Made by a program: the position numbers and the translations under genes. Under the pieces are notes generated by a model that did not search any database, was not told the origin of the DNA, and saw only the letters and a program-made list of their open reading frames with translations. Source: Steromphala cineraria (lineage: Eukaryota; Mollusca; Gastropoda; Trochida; Trochidae). Taken from it: DNA of 64,000 bases. How positions within the stretch are numbered: the stretch's first letter is position 1; every line of letters starts with the position of its first letter. Positions 1-15,900 of this stretch are shown here, piece by piece. The stretch is from NCBI GenBank assembly GCA_916613615.1, contig OU744737.1, positions 3,306,001-3,370,000 on the forward strand, in the 5' to 3' direction.

Positions 1-3000
1 TGTCACTCATTTCTAACACTTTAGATGTAAAATATGCTGGTTGGATACAATATCCATGTCTAGAAACTCTTAAAACGGAAAAACTTTCCTCCTAATACTG
101 CAATGCCAAGGATTGACTATTTTAAGTGGGCGTGTCTCAGATGTCTTTACTGTTCGTTTGATTCCTAGCAAAAGACAGATATCACATGATCAGTCACTCA
201 ATTCTAATACTTTAGATGTAAAATATGCTGATTGGATACAATATCCATGTCTAGAAACTCTTAAAACGGAAAAACTTTCCTCCTAATACTGCAATGCCAA
301 GGATTGACTATTTTAAGTGGGCGTGTCTCAGACGTCTTTAATTTTCGTTTGATTCTTAGCAAAAGACAAATATCACATGTTCAGTCACTCATTTCTAACA
401 CTTTAGATGTAAAATATGCTGGTTGGATACAATATCCATGTCTCGAAACTCTTAAAACGGAAAAACTTTCCTCCTAATACTGCAATGCCAAGGATTGACT
501 ATTTTAAGTGGGCGTGTCTCAGATGTCTTTACTTTTCGTTTGATTCCTAGTTAAAGACAGATATCACATGATCAGTCACTCAATTCTAATACTTTAGATG
601 TAAAATATGCTGGTTGGATACAATATCCATGTCTCGAAACTCTTCAAACGGAAAAACTTTCCTCCTAATACTGCAATGCCAAGGATTGACTATTTTAAGT
701 GGGCGTGTCTCAGACGTCTTTAATTTTCGTTTGATTCTTAGCAAAAGATAGATATCACATTTTCTGTCACTCATTTCTAACACTTTAGATGTAAAATATG
801 CTGGTTGGATACAATATCCATGTCTCGAAACTCTTCAAACGGAAAAACTTTCCTCCTAATACTGCAATGCCAAGGATTGACTCTGTTAAGTGGGCGTGTC
901 TCAGACGTCTTTAATTTTGAGTTGATTCTTAGCAAAAGACAGATATCACATGTTCAGTCACTAATTTCTTACAGTTTAGATGTAAAATATATTGTTTAGT
1001 TACAACATCAATGTCAAGCAACTCTTGAATGTGAAAAAAACCTCCTACTAATACTGCAATGCCAAGGATTGACTATTTTAAGTGGGCGTGTCTCAGACGT
1101 CTTTAATTTTGAGTTGATTCTTAGCAAAAGACAGATATCACAAGTTCAGTTTCTCATTTCTTACAGTTTAGATGTAAAATATATTTGATAGTTACAACAT
1201 CAATGTCAAGCAACTCTTGAATGTGAAAAAACATCCTCCTAAAACTGCAATACCAAGGATTGAGTATTTCATGAGGGCATGTCTCAGATGTCTTAAATTT
1301 TATGTTGATTCTTAGCAAAAGACAGATATCACATGTTCAGTCACTCATTTCTAACACTTTAGATGTAAAATATGCTGGTTGGATACAATGTCCATGTCTA
1401 GAATCTCTTAAAACGGAAAATTTTTCCTCCTAATACTGCAATGCCAAGGATTGACTATTTTAAGTGGGCGTGTTTCAGACGTCTTTAACTTTCGTTTAAG
1501 TTTAAGCAAAAGACAGATCTCACATGTTCTGTCACTCATTTCTAACACTTTAGATGTAAAATATGCTGGTTGGATACAATGTCCATGTCTAGAATCTCTT
1601 AAAACGGAAAAACTTTCCTCCTAATACTGCAATGCCAAGGATTGACTATTTTAAGTGGGCGTGTCTCAGACGTCTTTAATTTTCGTTTGATTCTTAGCAA
1701 AAGATAGATATCACATTTTCTGTCACTCATTTCTAACACTTTAGATGTAAAATATGCTGGTTGGATACAATATCCATGTCTCGAAACTCTTCAAACGGAA
1801 AAACTTTCCTCCTAATACTGCAATGCCAAGGATTGACTCTGTTAAGTGGGCGTGTCTCAGACGTCTTTAATTTTGAGTTGATTCTTAGCAAAAGACAGAT
1901 ATCACATGTTCAGTCACTAATTTCTTACAGTTTAGATGTAAAATATATTGTTTAGTTACAACATCAATGTCAAGCAACTCTTGAATGTGAAAAAAACCTC
2001 CTACTAATACTGCAATGCCAAGGATTGACTATTTTAAGTGGGCGTGTCTCAGACGTCTTTAATTTTGAGTTGATTCTTAGCAAAAGACAGATATCACAAG
2101 TTCAGTTTCTCATTTCTTACAGTTTAGATGTAAAATATATTTGATAGTTACAACAATGTCAAGCAACTCTTGAATGTGAAAAAACATCCTCCTAAAACTG
2201 CAATACCAAGGATTGAGTATTTCATGAGGGCATGTCTCAGATGTCTTAAATTTTATGTTGATTCTTAGCAAAAGACAGATATCACATGTTCAGTCACTCA
2301 TTTCAAACACTTTAGATGTAAAATATGCTGGTTGGATACAATGTCCATGTCTAGAATCTCTTAAAACGGAAAATTTTTCCTCCTAATACTGCAATGCCAA
2401 GGATTGACTATTTTAAGTGGGCGTGTTTCAGACGTCTTTAACTTTCGTTTAAGTTTAAGCAAAAGACAGATCTCACATGTTCTGTCACTCATTTCTAACA
2501 CTTTAGATGTAAAATATGCTGGTTGGATACAATGTCCATGTCTAGAATCTCTTAAAACGGAAAAACTTTCCTCCTAATACTGCAATGCCAAGGATTGACT
2601 ATTTTAAGTGGGCGTGTCTCAGACGTCTTTAATTTTCGTTTGATTCTTAGCAAAAGATAGATGTCACATTTTCTGTCACTCATTTCTAACACTTTAGATG
2701 TAAAATATGCTGGTTGGATACAATATCCATGTCTCGAAACTCTTCAAACGGAAAAACTTTCCTCCTAATACTGCAATGCCAAGGATTGACTTTGTTAAGT
2801 GGGCGTGTCTCAGACGTCTTTAATTTTGAGTTGATTCTTAGCAAAAGACAGATATCACATGTTCAGTCACTAATTTCTTACAGTTTAGATGTAAAATATA
2901 TTGTTTAGTTACAACATCAATGTCAAGCAACTCTTGAATGTGAAAAAAACCTCCTCCTAATACTGCAATGCCAAGGATTGACTATTTTAAGTGGGCGTGT

Positions 3001-6000
3001 CTCAGACGTCTTTAATTTTGAGTTGATTCTTAGCAAAAGACAGATATCACAAGTTCAGTTACTCATTTCTTACAGTTTAGATGTAAAATATATTTGATAG
3101 TTACAACATCAAGGTCAAGCAACTCTTGAATGTGAAAAAACATCCTCCTAAAACTGCAATACCAAGGATTGAGTATTTCATGAGGGCATGTCTCAGATGT
3201 CTTAAATTTTATGTTGATTCTTAGCAAAAGACAGATCTCACATGTTCAGTCACTCATTTCTAACACTTTAGATGTAAAATATGCTGGTTGGATACAATGT
3301 CCATGTCTAGAATCTCTTAAAACGGAAATTTTTTCCTCCTAATACTGCAATGCCAAGGATTGACTATTTTAAGTGGGCGTGTTTCAGACGTCTTTAACTT
3401 TCGTTTAAGTTTAAGCAAAAGACAGACCTCACATGTTCTGTCACTCATTTCTAACACTTTAGATGTAAAATATGCTGGTTGGATACAATGTCCATGTCTA
3501 GAATCTCTTAAAACGGAAAAACTTTCCTCCTAATACTGCAATGCCAAGGATTGACTATTTTAAGTGGGCGTGTCTCAGACGTCTTTAATTTTCGTTTGAT
3601 TCTTAGCAAAAGATAGATGTCACATTTTCTGTCACTCATTTCTAACACTTTAGATGTAAAATATGCTGGTTGGATACAATATCCATGTCTCGAAACTCTT
3701 AAAACGGAAAAACTTTCCTCCTAATACTGCAATGCCAAGGATTGACTATTTTAAGTGGGCGTCTCTCAGATGTCTTTACTTTTCGTTTGATTCCTAGCAA
3801 AAGACAGATATCACATGATCAGTCACTCAATTCTAATACTTTAGATGTAAAATATGCTGGTTGGATACAATATCCATGTCTAGAAACTCTTAAAACGGAA
3901 AAACTTTCCTCCTAATACTGCAATGCCAAGGATTGACTATTTTAAGTGGGCGTGTCTCAGACGTCTTTAATTTTCGTTTGATTCTTAGCAAAAGATAGAT
4001 ATCACATTTCTGTCACTCATTTCTAACACTTTAGATGTAAAATATGCTGGTTGGATACAATATCCATGTCTCGAAACTCTTCAAACGGAAAAACTTTCCT
4101 CCTAATACTGCAATGCCAAGGATTGACTATTTTAAGTGGGCGTGTTTCAGACGTCTTTAACTTTCGTTTAAGTTTAAGCAAAAGACAGATCTCACATGTT
4201 CTGTCACTCATTTCTAACACTTTAGATGTAAAATATGCTGGTTGGATACAATGTCCATGTCTAGAATCTCTTAAAACGGAAAAACTTTCCTCCTAATACT
4301 GCAATGCCAAGAATTGACTATTTTAAGTGGGCGTGTTTCAGACGTCTTTAACTTTCGTTTAAGTTTAAGCAAAAGACAGATCTCACATGTTCTGTCACTC
4401 ATTTCTAACACTTTAGATGTAAAATATGCTGGTTGGATACAATGTCCATATCTAGAATCTCTTAAAACGGAAAAACTTTCCTCCTAATACTGCAATGCCA
4501 AGGATTGACTATTTTAAGTGGGCGTGTCTCAGACGTCTTTAATTTTCGTTTGATTCTTAGCAAAAGACAGACATCACATGTTCAGTCACTCATTTCTAAC
4601 ATTTTAGATGTAAAATATGCTGGTTGGATACAATATCCATGTCTCGAAACTCTTAAAACGGAAAAACTTTCCTCCTAATACTGCAATGCCAAGGATTGAC
4701 TATTCTAAGTGGGCGTGTCTCAGACGTCTTTAATTTTCGTTTGATTCTTAGCAAAAGATAGATATCACATTTTCTGTCACTCATTTCTAACACTTTAGAT
4801 GTAAAATATGCTGGTTGGATACATTATCCATGTCTCGAAACTCTTAAAACGGAAAAACTTTCCTCCTAATACTGCAATGCCAAGGATTGACTATTTTAAG
4901 TGGGCGTGTCTCAGATGTCTTTACTTTTCGTTTGATTCCTAGCAAAAGACAGATATCACATGATCAGTCACTCAATTCTAATACTTTAGATGTAAAATAT
5001 GCTGGTTGGATACAATATCCATGTCTAGAAACTCTTAAAACGGAAAAACTTTCCTCCTAATACTGCAATGCCAAGGATTGACTATTTTAAGTGGGCGTGT
5101 CTCAGACGTCTTTAATTTTCGTTTGATTCTTAGCAAAAGATAGATATCACATTTCTGTCACTCATTTCTAACACTTTAGATGTAAAATATGCTGGTTGGA
5201 TACAATATCCATGTCTCGAAACTCTTCAAACGGAAAAACTTTCCTCCTAATACTGCAATGCCAAGGATTGACTTTGTTAAGTGGGCGTGTCTCAGACGTC
5301 TTTAATTTTGAGTTGATTCTTAGCAAAAGACAGATATCACATGTTCAGTCACTAATTTCTTACAGTCTAGATGTAAAATATATTGGTTAGTTACAACATC
5401 AATGTCAAGCAACTCTTGAATGTGAAAAAAACCTCCTCCTAATACTGCAATACCAAGGATTGAGTATTTCATGAGGGCATGTCACAGACGCCTTTAATTT
5501 TGAGTTGATTCTTAGCAAAAGACAGAAATCACATGTTCAGTCACTCATTTCTGACACTTCAAGTGTACAACATGCTGGTTGGATACAAAAGCCATGTCTC
5601 GAAACTCTTAAATCTGAAAAAAATTCCTCCCAATACTGCAATGCCAAGGAATGACTATTTTAAGTGGGCGTGTCTCAGACGTCTTTAACTTTCGTTTAAG
5701 TCTAAGCAAAAGACAGATATCACATGTTCTGTCACTCATTTCTAACACTTTAGATGTAAAATATGCTGGTTGGATACAATATCCATGTCTAGAAACTCTT
5801 AAAACGGAAAAACTTTCCTCCTAATACTGCAATGCCAAGGATTGACTATTTTAAGTGGGCGTGTCTCAGATGTCTTTACTGTTCGTTTGATTCCTAGCAA
5901 AAGACAGATATCACATGATCAGTCACTCAATTCTAATACTTTAGATGTAAAATATGCTGATTGGATACAATATCCATGTCTAGAAACTCTTAAAACGGAA

Positions 6001-7184
6001 AAACTTTCCTCCTAATACTGCAATGCCAAGGATTGACTATTTTAAGTGGGCGTGTCTCAGACGTCTTTAATTTTCGTTTGATTCTTAGCAAAAGACAAAT
6101 ATCACATGTTCAGTCACTCATTTCTAACACTTTAGATGTAAAATATGCTGGTTGGATACAATATCCATGTCTCGAAACTCTTAAAACGGAAAAACTTTCC
6201 TCCTAATACTGCAATGCCAAGGATTGACTATTTTAAGTGGGCGTGTCTCAGATGTCTTTACTTTTCGTTTGATTCCTAGTTAAAGACAGATATCACATGA
6301 TCAGTCACTCAATTCTAATACTTTAGATGTAAAATATGCTGGTTGGATACAATATCCATGTCTCGAAACTCTTCAAACGGAAAAACTTTCCTCCTAATAC
6401 TGCAATGCCAAGGATTGACTATTTTAAGTGGGCGTGTCTCAGACGTCTTTAATTTTCGTTTGATTCTTAGCAAAAGATAGATATCACATTTTCTGTCACT
6501 CATTTCTAACACTTTAGATGTAAAATATGCTGGTTGGATACAATATCCATGTCTCGAAACTCTTCAAACGGAAAAACTTTCCTCCTAATACTGCAATGCC
6601 AAGGATTGACTTTGTTAAGTGGGCGTGTCTCAGACGTCTTTAATTTTGAGTTGATTCTTAGCAAAAGACAGATATCACATGTTCAGTCACTAATTTCTTA
6701 CAGTTTAGATGTAAAATATATTGTTTAGTTACAACATCAATGTCAAGCAACTCTTGAATGTGAAAAAAACCTCCTACTTATACTGCAATGCCAAGGATTG
6801 ACTATTTTAAGTGGGCGTGTCTCAGACGTCTTTAATTTTGAGTTGATTCTTAGCAAAAGACAGATATCACAAGTTCAGTTACTCATTTCTTACAGTTTAG
6901 ATGTAAAATATATTTGATAGTTACAACATCAATGTCAAGCAACTCTTGAATGTGAAAAAACATCCTCCTAAAACTGCAATACCAAGGATTGAGTATTTCA
7001 TGAGGGCATGTCTCAGATGTCTTAAATTTTATGTTGATTCTTAGCAAAAGACAGATATCACATGTTCAGTCACTCATTTCTAACACTTTAGATGTAAAAT
7101 ATGCTGGTTGGATACAATGTCCATGTCTAGAATCTCTTAAAACGGAAAATTTTTCCTCCTAATACTGCAATGCCAAGGATTGAC
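1..7184. repeat. Satellite long-range duplication, offset 5,729 bp (1-1455 repeated at 5730-7184)
   Basis: The first ~1,455 bases of the window recur at 5,730-7,184 in the same monomer order with few substitutions (for example ACTCTGTTAAG at about 881 versus ACTTTGTTAAG at about 6,610). The offset equals 30 monomers. This shows homogenisation in multi-kilobase blocks as well as in single monomers. Confidence 0.65.
785..3650. repeat. Satellite higher-order repeat, ~955 bp (5 monomers), three copies
   Basis: Within the satellite, a five-monomer block repeats almost exactly. Equivalent points lie at 805, 1761 and 2714, which are 956 and 953 bp apart. The block order is one CGTTTGATTC monomer, two TTGAGTTGATTC monomers, one TTTATGTTGATTC monomer and one GTTTAAGTTTAAGC monomer. 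Differences between copies are single bases and a 3 bp indel near 2155. Confidence 0.75.
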
Positions 7185-10100
7185 TTTGTTAAGTGGGCGT
7201 GTCTCAGACGTCTTTAATTTTGAGTTGATTCTTAGCAAAAGACAGATATCACATGTTCAGTCACTAATTTCTTACAGTTTAGATGTAAAATATATTGGTT
7301 AGTTACAACATCAATGTCAAGCAACTCTTGAATGTGAAAAAAACCTCCTCCTAATACTGCAATACCAAGGATTGAGTATTTCATGAGGGCATGTCACAGA
7401 CGCCTTTAATTTTGAGTTGATTCTTAGCAAAAGACAGAAATCACATGTTCAGTCACTCATTTCTGACACTTCAAGTGTACAACATGCTGATTGGATACAA
7501 TAGCCATGTCTCGAAACTCGTAAATCTGAAAAAGATTCCTCCTAATACTGCAATGCCAAGGATTGACTATTTTAAGTGGGCGTGTCTCAGACGTCTTTAA
7601 TTTTGAGTTGATTATTAGCAAAAGACAGATATCACATGTTCAGTTACTCATTTCTTACGGTTTAGATGTAAAATATATTTGATAGTTACAACATCAATGT
7701 CAAGCAACTCTTGAATGTAAAAAAACATCCTCCTAATACTGCAATACCAAGGATTGAGTATTTCATGAGGGCATGTCTCAGATGTCTTAAATTTTATGTT
7801 GATTCTTAGCAAAAGACAGATATCACATGTTCAGTCACTCATTTCTAACACTTTAGATGTAAAATATGCCGGTTGGATACAATGTCCATGTCTAGAATCT
7901 CTTAAAACGGAAAATTTTTCCTCCTAATACTGCAATGCCAAGGATTGACTATTTTAAGTGGGCGTGTTTCAGACGTCTTTAACTTTCGTTTAAGTTTAAG
8001 CAAAAGACAGATCTCACATGTTCTGTCACTCATTTCTAACACTTTAGATGTAAAATATGCTGGTTGGATACAATGTCCATGTCTAGAATCTCTTAAAACG
8101 GAAAAACTTTCCTCCTAATACTGCAATGCCAAGGATTGACTATTTTAAGTGGGCGTGTCTCAGACGTCTTTAATTTTCGTTTGATTCTTAGCAAAAGATA
8201 GATGTCACATTTTCTGTCACTCATTTCTAACACTTTAGATGTAAAATATGCTGGTTGGATACAATATCCATGTCTCGAAACTCTTAAAACGGAAAAACTT
8301 TCCTCCTAATACTGCAATGCCAAGGATTGACTATTTTAAGTGGGCGTCTCTCAGATGTCTTTACTTTTCGTTTGATTCCTAGCAAAAGACAGATATCACA
8401 TGATCAGTCACTCAATTCTAATACTTTAGATGTAAAATATGCTGGTTGGATACAATATCCATGTCTAGAAACTCTTAAAACGGAAAAACTTTCCTCCTAA
8501 TACTGCAATGCCAAGGATTGACTATTTTAAGTGGGCGTGTCTCAGACGTCTTTAATTTTCGTTTGATTCTTAGCAAAAGATAGATATCACATTTCTGTCA
8601 CTCATTTCTAACACTTTAGATGTAAAATATGCTGGTTGGATACAATATCCATGTCTTGAAACTCTTCAAACGGAAAAACTTTCCTCCTAATACTGCAATG
8701 CCAAGGATTGACTATTTTAAGTGGGCGTGTTTCAGACGTCTTTAACTTTCGTTTAAGTTTAAGCAAAAGACAGATCTCACATGTTCTGTCACTCATTTCT
8801 AACACTTTAGATGTAAAATATGCTGGTTGGATACAATGTCCATGTCTAGAATCTCTTAAAACGGAAAAACTTTCCTCCTAATACTGCAATGCCAAGGATT
8901 GACTATTTTAAGTGGGCCTATTTCAGACGTCTTTAACTTTTGTTTAAGTTTAAGCAAAAGACAGATCTCACATGTTCTGTCACTCATTTCTAACACTTTA
9001 GATGTAAAATATGCTGGTTGGATACAATGTCCATGTCTAGAATCTCTTAAAACGGAAAAACTTTCCTCCTAATACTGCAATGCCAAGGATTGACTATTTT
9101 AAGTGGGCGTGTCTCAGACGTCTTTAATTTTCGTTTGATTCTTAGCAAAAGATAGATGTCACATTTTCTGTCACTCATTTCTAACACTTTAGATGTAAAA
9201 TATGCTGGTTGGATACAATATCCATGTCTCGAAACTCTTCAAACGGAAAAACTTTCCTCCTAATACTGCAATGCCAAGGATTGACTTTGTTAAGTGGGCG
9301 TGTCTCAGACGTCTTTAATTTTGAGTTGATTCTTAGCAAAAGACAGATATCACATGTTGAGTCACTAATTTCTTACAGTTTAGATGTAAAATATATTGGT
9401 TAGTTACAACATCAATGTCAAGCAACTCTTGAATGTGAAAAAAACCTCCTCCTAATACTGCAATACCAAGGATTGAGTATTTCATGAGGGCATGTCACAG
9501 ACGCCTTTAATTTTGAGTTGATTCTTAGCAAAAGACAGAAATCACATGTTCAGTCACTCATTTCTGACACTTCAAGTGTACAACATGCTGATTGGATACA
9601 ATAGCCATGTCTCGAAACTCGTAAATCTGAAAAAGATTCCTCCTAATACTGCAATGCCAAGGATTGACTATTTTAAGTGGGCGTGTCTCAGACGTCTTTA
9701 ATTTTGAGTTGATTATTAGCAAAAGACAGATATCACATGTTCAGTTACTCATTTGTTACTGTTTAGATGTAAAATATATTTGATAGTTACAACATCAATG
9801 TCAAGCAACTCTTGAATGTGAAAAAACATCCTCCTAATACTGCAATACCAAGGATTGAGTATTTCATGAGGGCATGTCTCAGATGTCTTAAATTTTATGT
9901 TGATTCTTAGCAAAAGACAGATATCACATGTTCAGTCACTCATTTCTAACACTTTAGATGTAAAATATGCTGGTTGGATACAATGTCCATGTCTAGAATC
10001 TCTTAAAACGGAAAATTTTTCCTCCTAATACTGCAATGCCAAGGATTGACTATTTTAAGTGGGCGTGTTTCAGACGTCTTTAACTTTCGTTTAAGTTTAA

Positions 10101-12970
10101 GCAAAAGACAGATCTCACATGTTCTGTCACTCATTTCTAACACTTTAGATGTAAAATATGCTGGTTGGATACAATGTCCATGTCTAGAATCTCTTTAAAC
10201 GGAAAAACTTTCCTCCTAATACTGCAATGCCAAGGATTGACTATTTTAAGTGGGCGTGTCTCAGACGTCTTTAATTTTCGTTTGATTCTTAGCAAAAGAT
10301 AGATGTCACATTTTCTGTCACTCATTTCTAACACTTTAGATGTAAAATATGCTGGTTGGATACAATATCCATGTCTCGAAACTCTTAAAACGGAAAAACT
10401 TTCCTCCTAATACTGCAATGCCAAGGATTGACTATTTTAAGTGGGCGTCTCTCAGATGTCTTTACTTTTCGTTTGATTCCTAGCAAAAGACAGATATCAC
10501 ATGATCAGTCACTCAATTCTAATACTTTAGATGTAAAATATGCTGGTTGGATACAATATCCATGTCTAGAAACTCTTAAAACGGAAAAACTTTCCTCCTA
10601 ATACTGCAATGCCAAGGATTGACTATTTTAAGTGGGCGTGTCTCAGACGTCTTTAATTTTCGTTTGATTCTTAGCAAAAGATAGATATCACATTTCTGTC
10701 ACTCATTTCTAACACTTTAGATGTAAAATATGCTGGTTGGATACAATATCCATGTCTTGAAACTCTTCAAACGGAAAAACTTTCCTCCTAATACTGCAAT
10801 GCCAAGGATTGACTATTTTAAGTGGGCGTGTTTCAGACGTCTTTAACTTTCGTTTAAGTTTAAGCAAAAGACAGATCTCACATGTTCTGTCACTCATTTC
10901 TAACACTTTAGATGTAAAATATGCTGGTTGGATACAATGTCCATGTCTAGAATCTCTTAAAACGGAAAAACTTTCCTCCTAATACTGCAATGCCAAGGAT
11001 TGACTATTTTAAGTGGGCGTGTTTCAGACGTCTTTAACTTTCGTTTAAGTTTAAGCAAAAGACAGATCTCACATGTTCTGTCACTCATTTCTAACACTTT
11101 AGATGTAAAATATGCTGGTTGGATACAATGTCCATGTCTAGAATCTCTTAAAACGGAAAAACTTTCCTCCTAATACTGCAATGCCAAGGATTGACTATTT
11201 TAAGTGGGCGTGTCTCAGACGTCTTTAATTTTCGTTTGATTCTTAGCAAAAGATAGATGTCACATTTTCTGTCACTCATTTCTAACACTTTAGATGTAAA
11301 ATATGCTGGTTGGATACAATATCCATGTCTCGAAACTCTTCAAACGGAAAAACTTTCCTCCTAATACTGCAATGCCAAGGATTGACTTTGTTAAGTGGGC
11401 GTGTCTCAGACGTCTTTAATTTTGAGTTGATTCTTAGCAAAAGACAGATATCACATGTTCAGTCACTAATTTCTTACAGTTTAGATGTAAAATATATTGG
11501 TTAGTTACAACATCAATGTCAAGCAACTCTTGAATGTGAAAAAAACCTCCTCCTAATACTGCAATACCAAGGATTGAGTATTTCATGAGGGCATGTCACA
11601 GACGCCTTTAATTTTGAGTTGATTCTTAGCAAAAGACAGAAATCACATGTTCAGTCACTCATTTCTGACACTTCAAGTGTACAACATGCTGATTGGATAC
11701 AATAGCCATGTCTCGAAACTCGTAAATCTGAAAAAGATTCCTCCTAATACTGCAATGCCAAGGATTGACTATTTTAAGTGGGCGTGTCTCAGACGTCTTT
11801 AATTTTCGTTTGATTCTTAGCAAAAGACAGACATCACATGTTCAGTCACTCATTTCTAACATTTTAGATGTAAAATATGCTGGTTGGATACAATATCCAT
11901 GTCTCGAAACTCTTAAAACGGAAAAACTTTCCTCCTAATACTGCAATGCCAAGGATTGACTATTCTAAGTGGGCGTGTCTCAGACGTCTTTAATTTTCGT
12001 TTGATTCTTAGCAAAAGATAGATATCACATTTTCTGTCACTCATTTCTAACACTTTAGATGTAAAATATGCTGGTTGGATACATTATCCATGTCTCGAAA
12101 CTCTTAAAACGGAAAAACTTTCCTCCTAATACTGCAATGCCAAGGATTGACTATTTTAAGTGGGCGTGTCTCAGATGTCTTTACTTTTCGTTTGATTCCT
12201 AGCAAAAGACAGATATCACATGATCAGTCACTCAATTCTAATACTTTAGATGTAAAATATGCTGGTTGGATACAATATCCATGTCTAGAAACTCTTAAAA
12301 CGGAAAAACTTTCCTCCTAATACTGCAATGCCAAGGATTGACTATTTTAAGTGGGCGTGTCTCAGACATCTTTAATTTTCGTTTGATTCTTAGCAAAAGA
12401 TAGATATCACATTTCTGTCACTCATTTCTAACACTTTAGATGTAAAATATGCTGGTTGGATACAATATCCATGTCTCGAAACTCTTCAAACGGAAAAACT
12501 TTCCTCCTAATACTGCAATGCCAAGGATTGACTTTGTTAAGTGGGCGTGTCTCAGACGTCTTTAATTTTGAGTTGATTCTTAGCAAAAGACAGATATCAC
12601 ATGTTCAGTCACTAATTTCTTACAGTCTAGATGTAAAATATATTGGTTAGTTACAACATCAATGTCAAGCAACTCTTGAATGTGAAAAAAACCTCCTCCT
12701 AATACTGCAATACCAAGGATTGAGTATTTCATGAGGGCATGTCACAGACGCCTTTAATTTTGAGTTGATTCTTAGCAAAAGACAGAAATCACATGTTCAG
12801 TCACTCATTTCTGACACTTCAAGTGTACAACATGCTGGTTGGATACAATAGCCATGTCTCGAAACTCTTAAATCTGAAAAAAATTCCTCCCAATACTGCA
12901 ATGCCAAGGAATGACTATTTTAAGTGGGCGTGTCTCAGACGTCTTTAACTTTCGTTTAAGTCTAAGCAAA
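4510..12970. repeat. Satellite long-range duplication, offset 7,260 bp (about 4510-5710 repeated at 11770-12970)
   Basis: A rare variant, GGATACATTATCC in place of GGATACAATATCC, occurs near 4,818 and again near 12,078. The surrounding ~1.2 kb keeps the same monomer order in both places, ending in the unusual CCTCCCAATACTGCAATG monomer at about 5,625 and 12,886. The block edges are approximate. Confidence 0.6.
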
Positions 12971-15900
12971 AGATAGATATCACATTTCTGTCACTCATTT
13001 CTAACACTTTAGATGTAAAATATGCTGGTTGGATACAATATCCATGTCTTGAAACTCTTCAAACGGAAAAACTTTCCTCCTAATACTGCAATGCCAAGGA
13101 TTGACTATTTTAAGTGGGCGTGTTTCAGACGTCTTTAACTTTCGTTTAAGTTTAAGCAAAAGACAGATCTCACATGTTCTGTCACTCATTTCTAACACTT
13201 TAGATGTAAAATATGCTGGTTGGATACAATGTCCATGTCTAGAATCTCTTAAAACGGAAAAACTTTCCTCCTAATACTGCAATGCCAAGGATTGACTATT
13301 TTAAGTGGGCGTGTTTCAGACGTCTTTAACTTTCGTTTAAGTTTAAGCAAAAGACAGATCTCACATGTTCTGTCACTCATTTCTAACACTTTAGATGTAA
13401 AATATGCTGGTTGGATACAATGTCCATGTCTAGAATCTCTTAAAACGGAAAAACTTTCCTCCTAATACTGCAATGCCAAGGATTGACTATTTTAAGTGGG
13501 CGTGTCTCAGACGTCTTTAATTTTCGTTTGATTCTTAGCAAAAGATAGATGTCACATTTTCTGTCACTCATTTCTAACACTTTAGATGTAAAATATGCTG
13601 GTTGGATACAATATCCATGTCTCGAAACTCTTCAAACGGAAAAACTTTCCTCCTAATACTGCAATGCCAAGGATTGACTTTGTTAAGTGGGCGTGTCTCA
13701 GACGTCTTTAATTTTGAGTTGATTCTTAGCAAAAGACAGATATCACATGTTCAGTCACTAATTTCTTACAGTTTAGATGTAAAATATATTGGTTAGTTAC
13801 AACATCAATGTCAAGCAACTCTTGAATGTGAAAAAAACCTCCTCCTAATACTGCAATACCAAGGATTGAGTATTTCATGAGGGCATGTCACAGACGCCTT
13901 TAATTTTGAGTTGATTCTTAGCAAAAGACAGAAATCACATGTTCAGTCACTCATTTCTGACACTTCAAGTGTACAACATGCTGATTGGATACAATAGCCA
14001 TGTCTCGAAACTCGTAAATCTGAAAAAGATTCCTCCTAATACTGCAATGCCAAGGATTGACTATTTTAAGTGGGCGTGTCTCAGACGTCTTTAATTTTGA
14101 GTTGATTATTAGCAAAAGACAGATATCACATGTTCAGTTACTCATTTCTTACGGTTTAGATGCAAAATATATTTGATAGTTACAACATCAATGTCAAGCA
14201 ACTCTTGAATGTGAAAAAACATCCTCCTAATACTGCAATACCAAGGATTGAGTATTTCATGAGGGCATGTCTCAGATGTCTTAAATTTTATGTTGATTCT
14301 TAGCAAAAGACAGATATCACATGTTCAGTCACTCATTTCTAACACTTTAGATGTAAAATATGCTGGTTGGATACAATGTCCATGTCTAGAATCTCTTAAA
14401 ACGGAAAAGTTTTCCTCCTAATACTGCAATGCCAAGGATTGACTATTTTAAGTGGGCGTGTTTCAGACGTCTTTAACTTTCGTTTAAGTTTAAGCAAAAG
14501 ACAGATCTCACATGTTCTGTCACTCATTTCTAACACTTTAGATGTAAAATATGCTGGTTGGATACAATGTCCATGTCTAGAATCTCTTTAAACGGAAAAA
14601 CTTTCCTCCTAATACTGCAATGCCAAGGATTGACTATTTTAAGTGGGCGTGTCTCAGACGTCTTTAATTTTCGTTTGATTCTTAGCAAAAGATAGATGTC
14701 ACATTTTCTGTCACTCATTTCTAACACTTTAGATGTAAAATATGCTGGTTGGATACAATATCCATGTCTCGAAACTCTTAAAACGGAAAAACTTTCCTCC
14801 TAATACTGCAATGCCAAGGATTGACTATTTTAAGTGGGCGTGTCTCAGACGTCTTTAATTTTCGTTTGATTCTTAGCAAAAGATAGATATCACATTTCTG
14901 TCACTCATTTCTAACACTTTAGATGTAAAATATGCTGGTTGGATACAATATCCATGTCTTGAAACTCTTCAAACGGAAAAACTTTCCTCCTAATACTGCA
15001 ATGCCAAGGATTGACTATTTTAAGTGGGCGTGTTTCAGACGTCTTTAACTTTCGTTTAAGTTTAAGCAAAAGACAGATCTCACATGTTCTGTCACTCATT
15101 TCTAACACTTTAGATGTAAAATATGCTGGTTGGATACAATGTCCATGTCTAGAATCTCTTAAAACGGAAAAACTTTCCTCCTAATACTGCAATGCCAAGG
15201 ATTGACTATTTTAAGTGGGCGTGTTTCAGACGTCTTTAACTTTCGTTTAAGTTTAAGCAAAAGACAGATCTCACATGTTCTGTCACTCATTTCTAACACT
15301 TTAGATGTAAAATATGCTGGTTGGATACAATATCCATGTCTCGAAACTCTTCAAACGGAAAAACTTTCCTCCTAATACTGCAATGCCAAGGATTGACTTT
15401 GTTAAGTGGGCGTGTCTCAGACGTCTTTAATTTTGAGTTGATTCTTAGCAAAAGACAGATATCACATGTTCAGTCACTAATTTCTTACAGTTTAGATGTA
15501 AAATATATTGGTTAGTTACAACATCAATGTCAAGCAACTCTTGAATGTGAAAAAAACCTCCTCCTAATACTGCAATACCAAGGATTGAGTATTTCATGAG
15601 GGCATGTCACAGACGCCTTTAATTTTGAGTTGATTCTTAGCAAAAGACAGAAATCACATGTTCAGTCACTCATTTCTGACACTTCAAGTGTACAACATGC
15701 TGATTGGATACAATAGCCATGTCTCGAAACTCGTAAATCTGAAAAAGATTCCTCCTAATACTGCAATGCCAAGGATTGACTATTTTAAGTGGGCGTGTCT
15801 CAGACGTCTTTAATTTTGAGTTGATTATTAGCAAAAGACAGATATCACATGTTCAGTTACTCATTTCTTACGGTTTAGATGTAAAATATATTTGATAGTT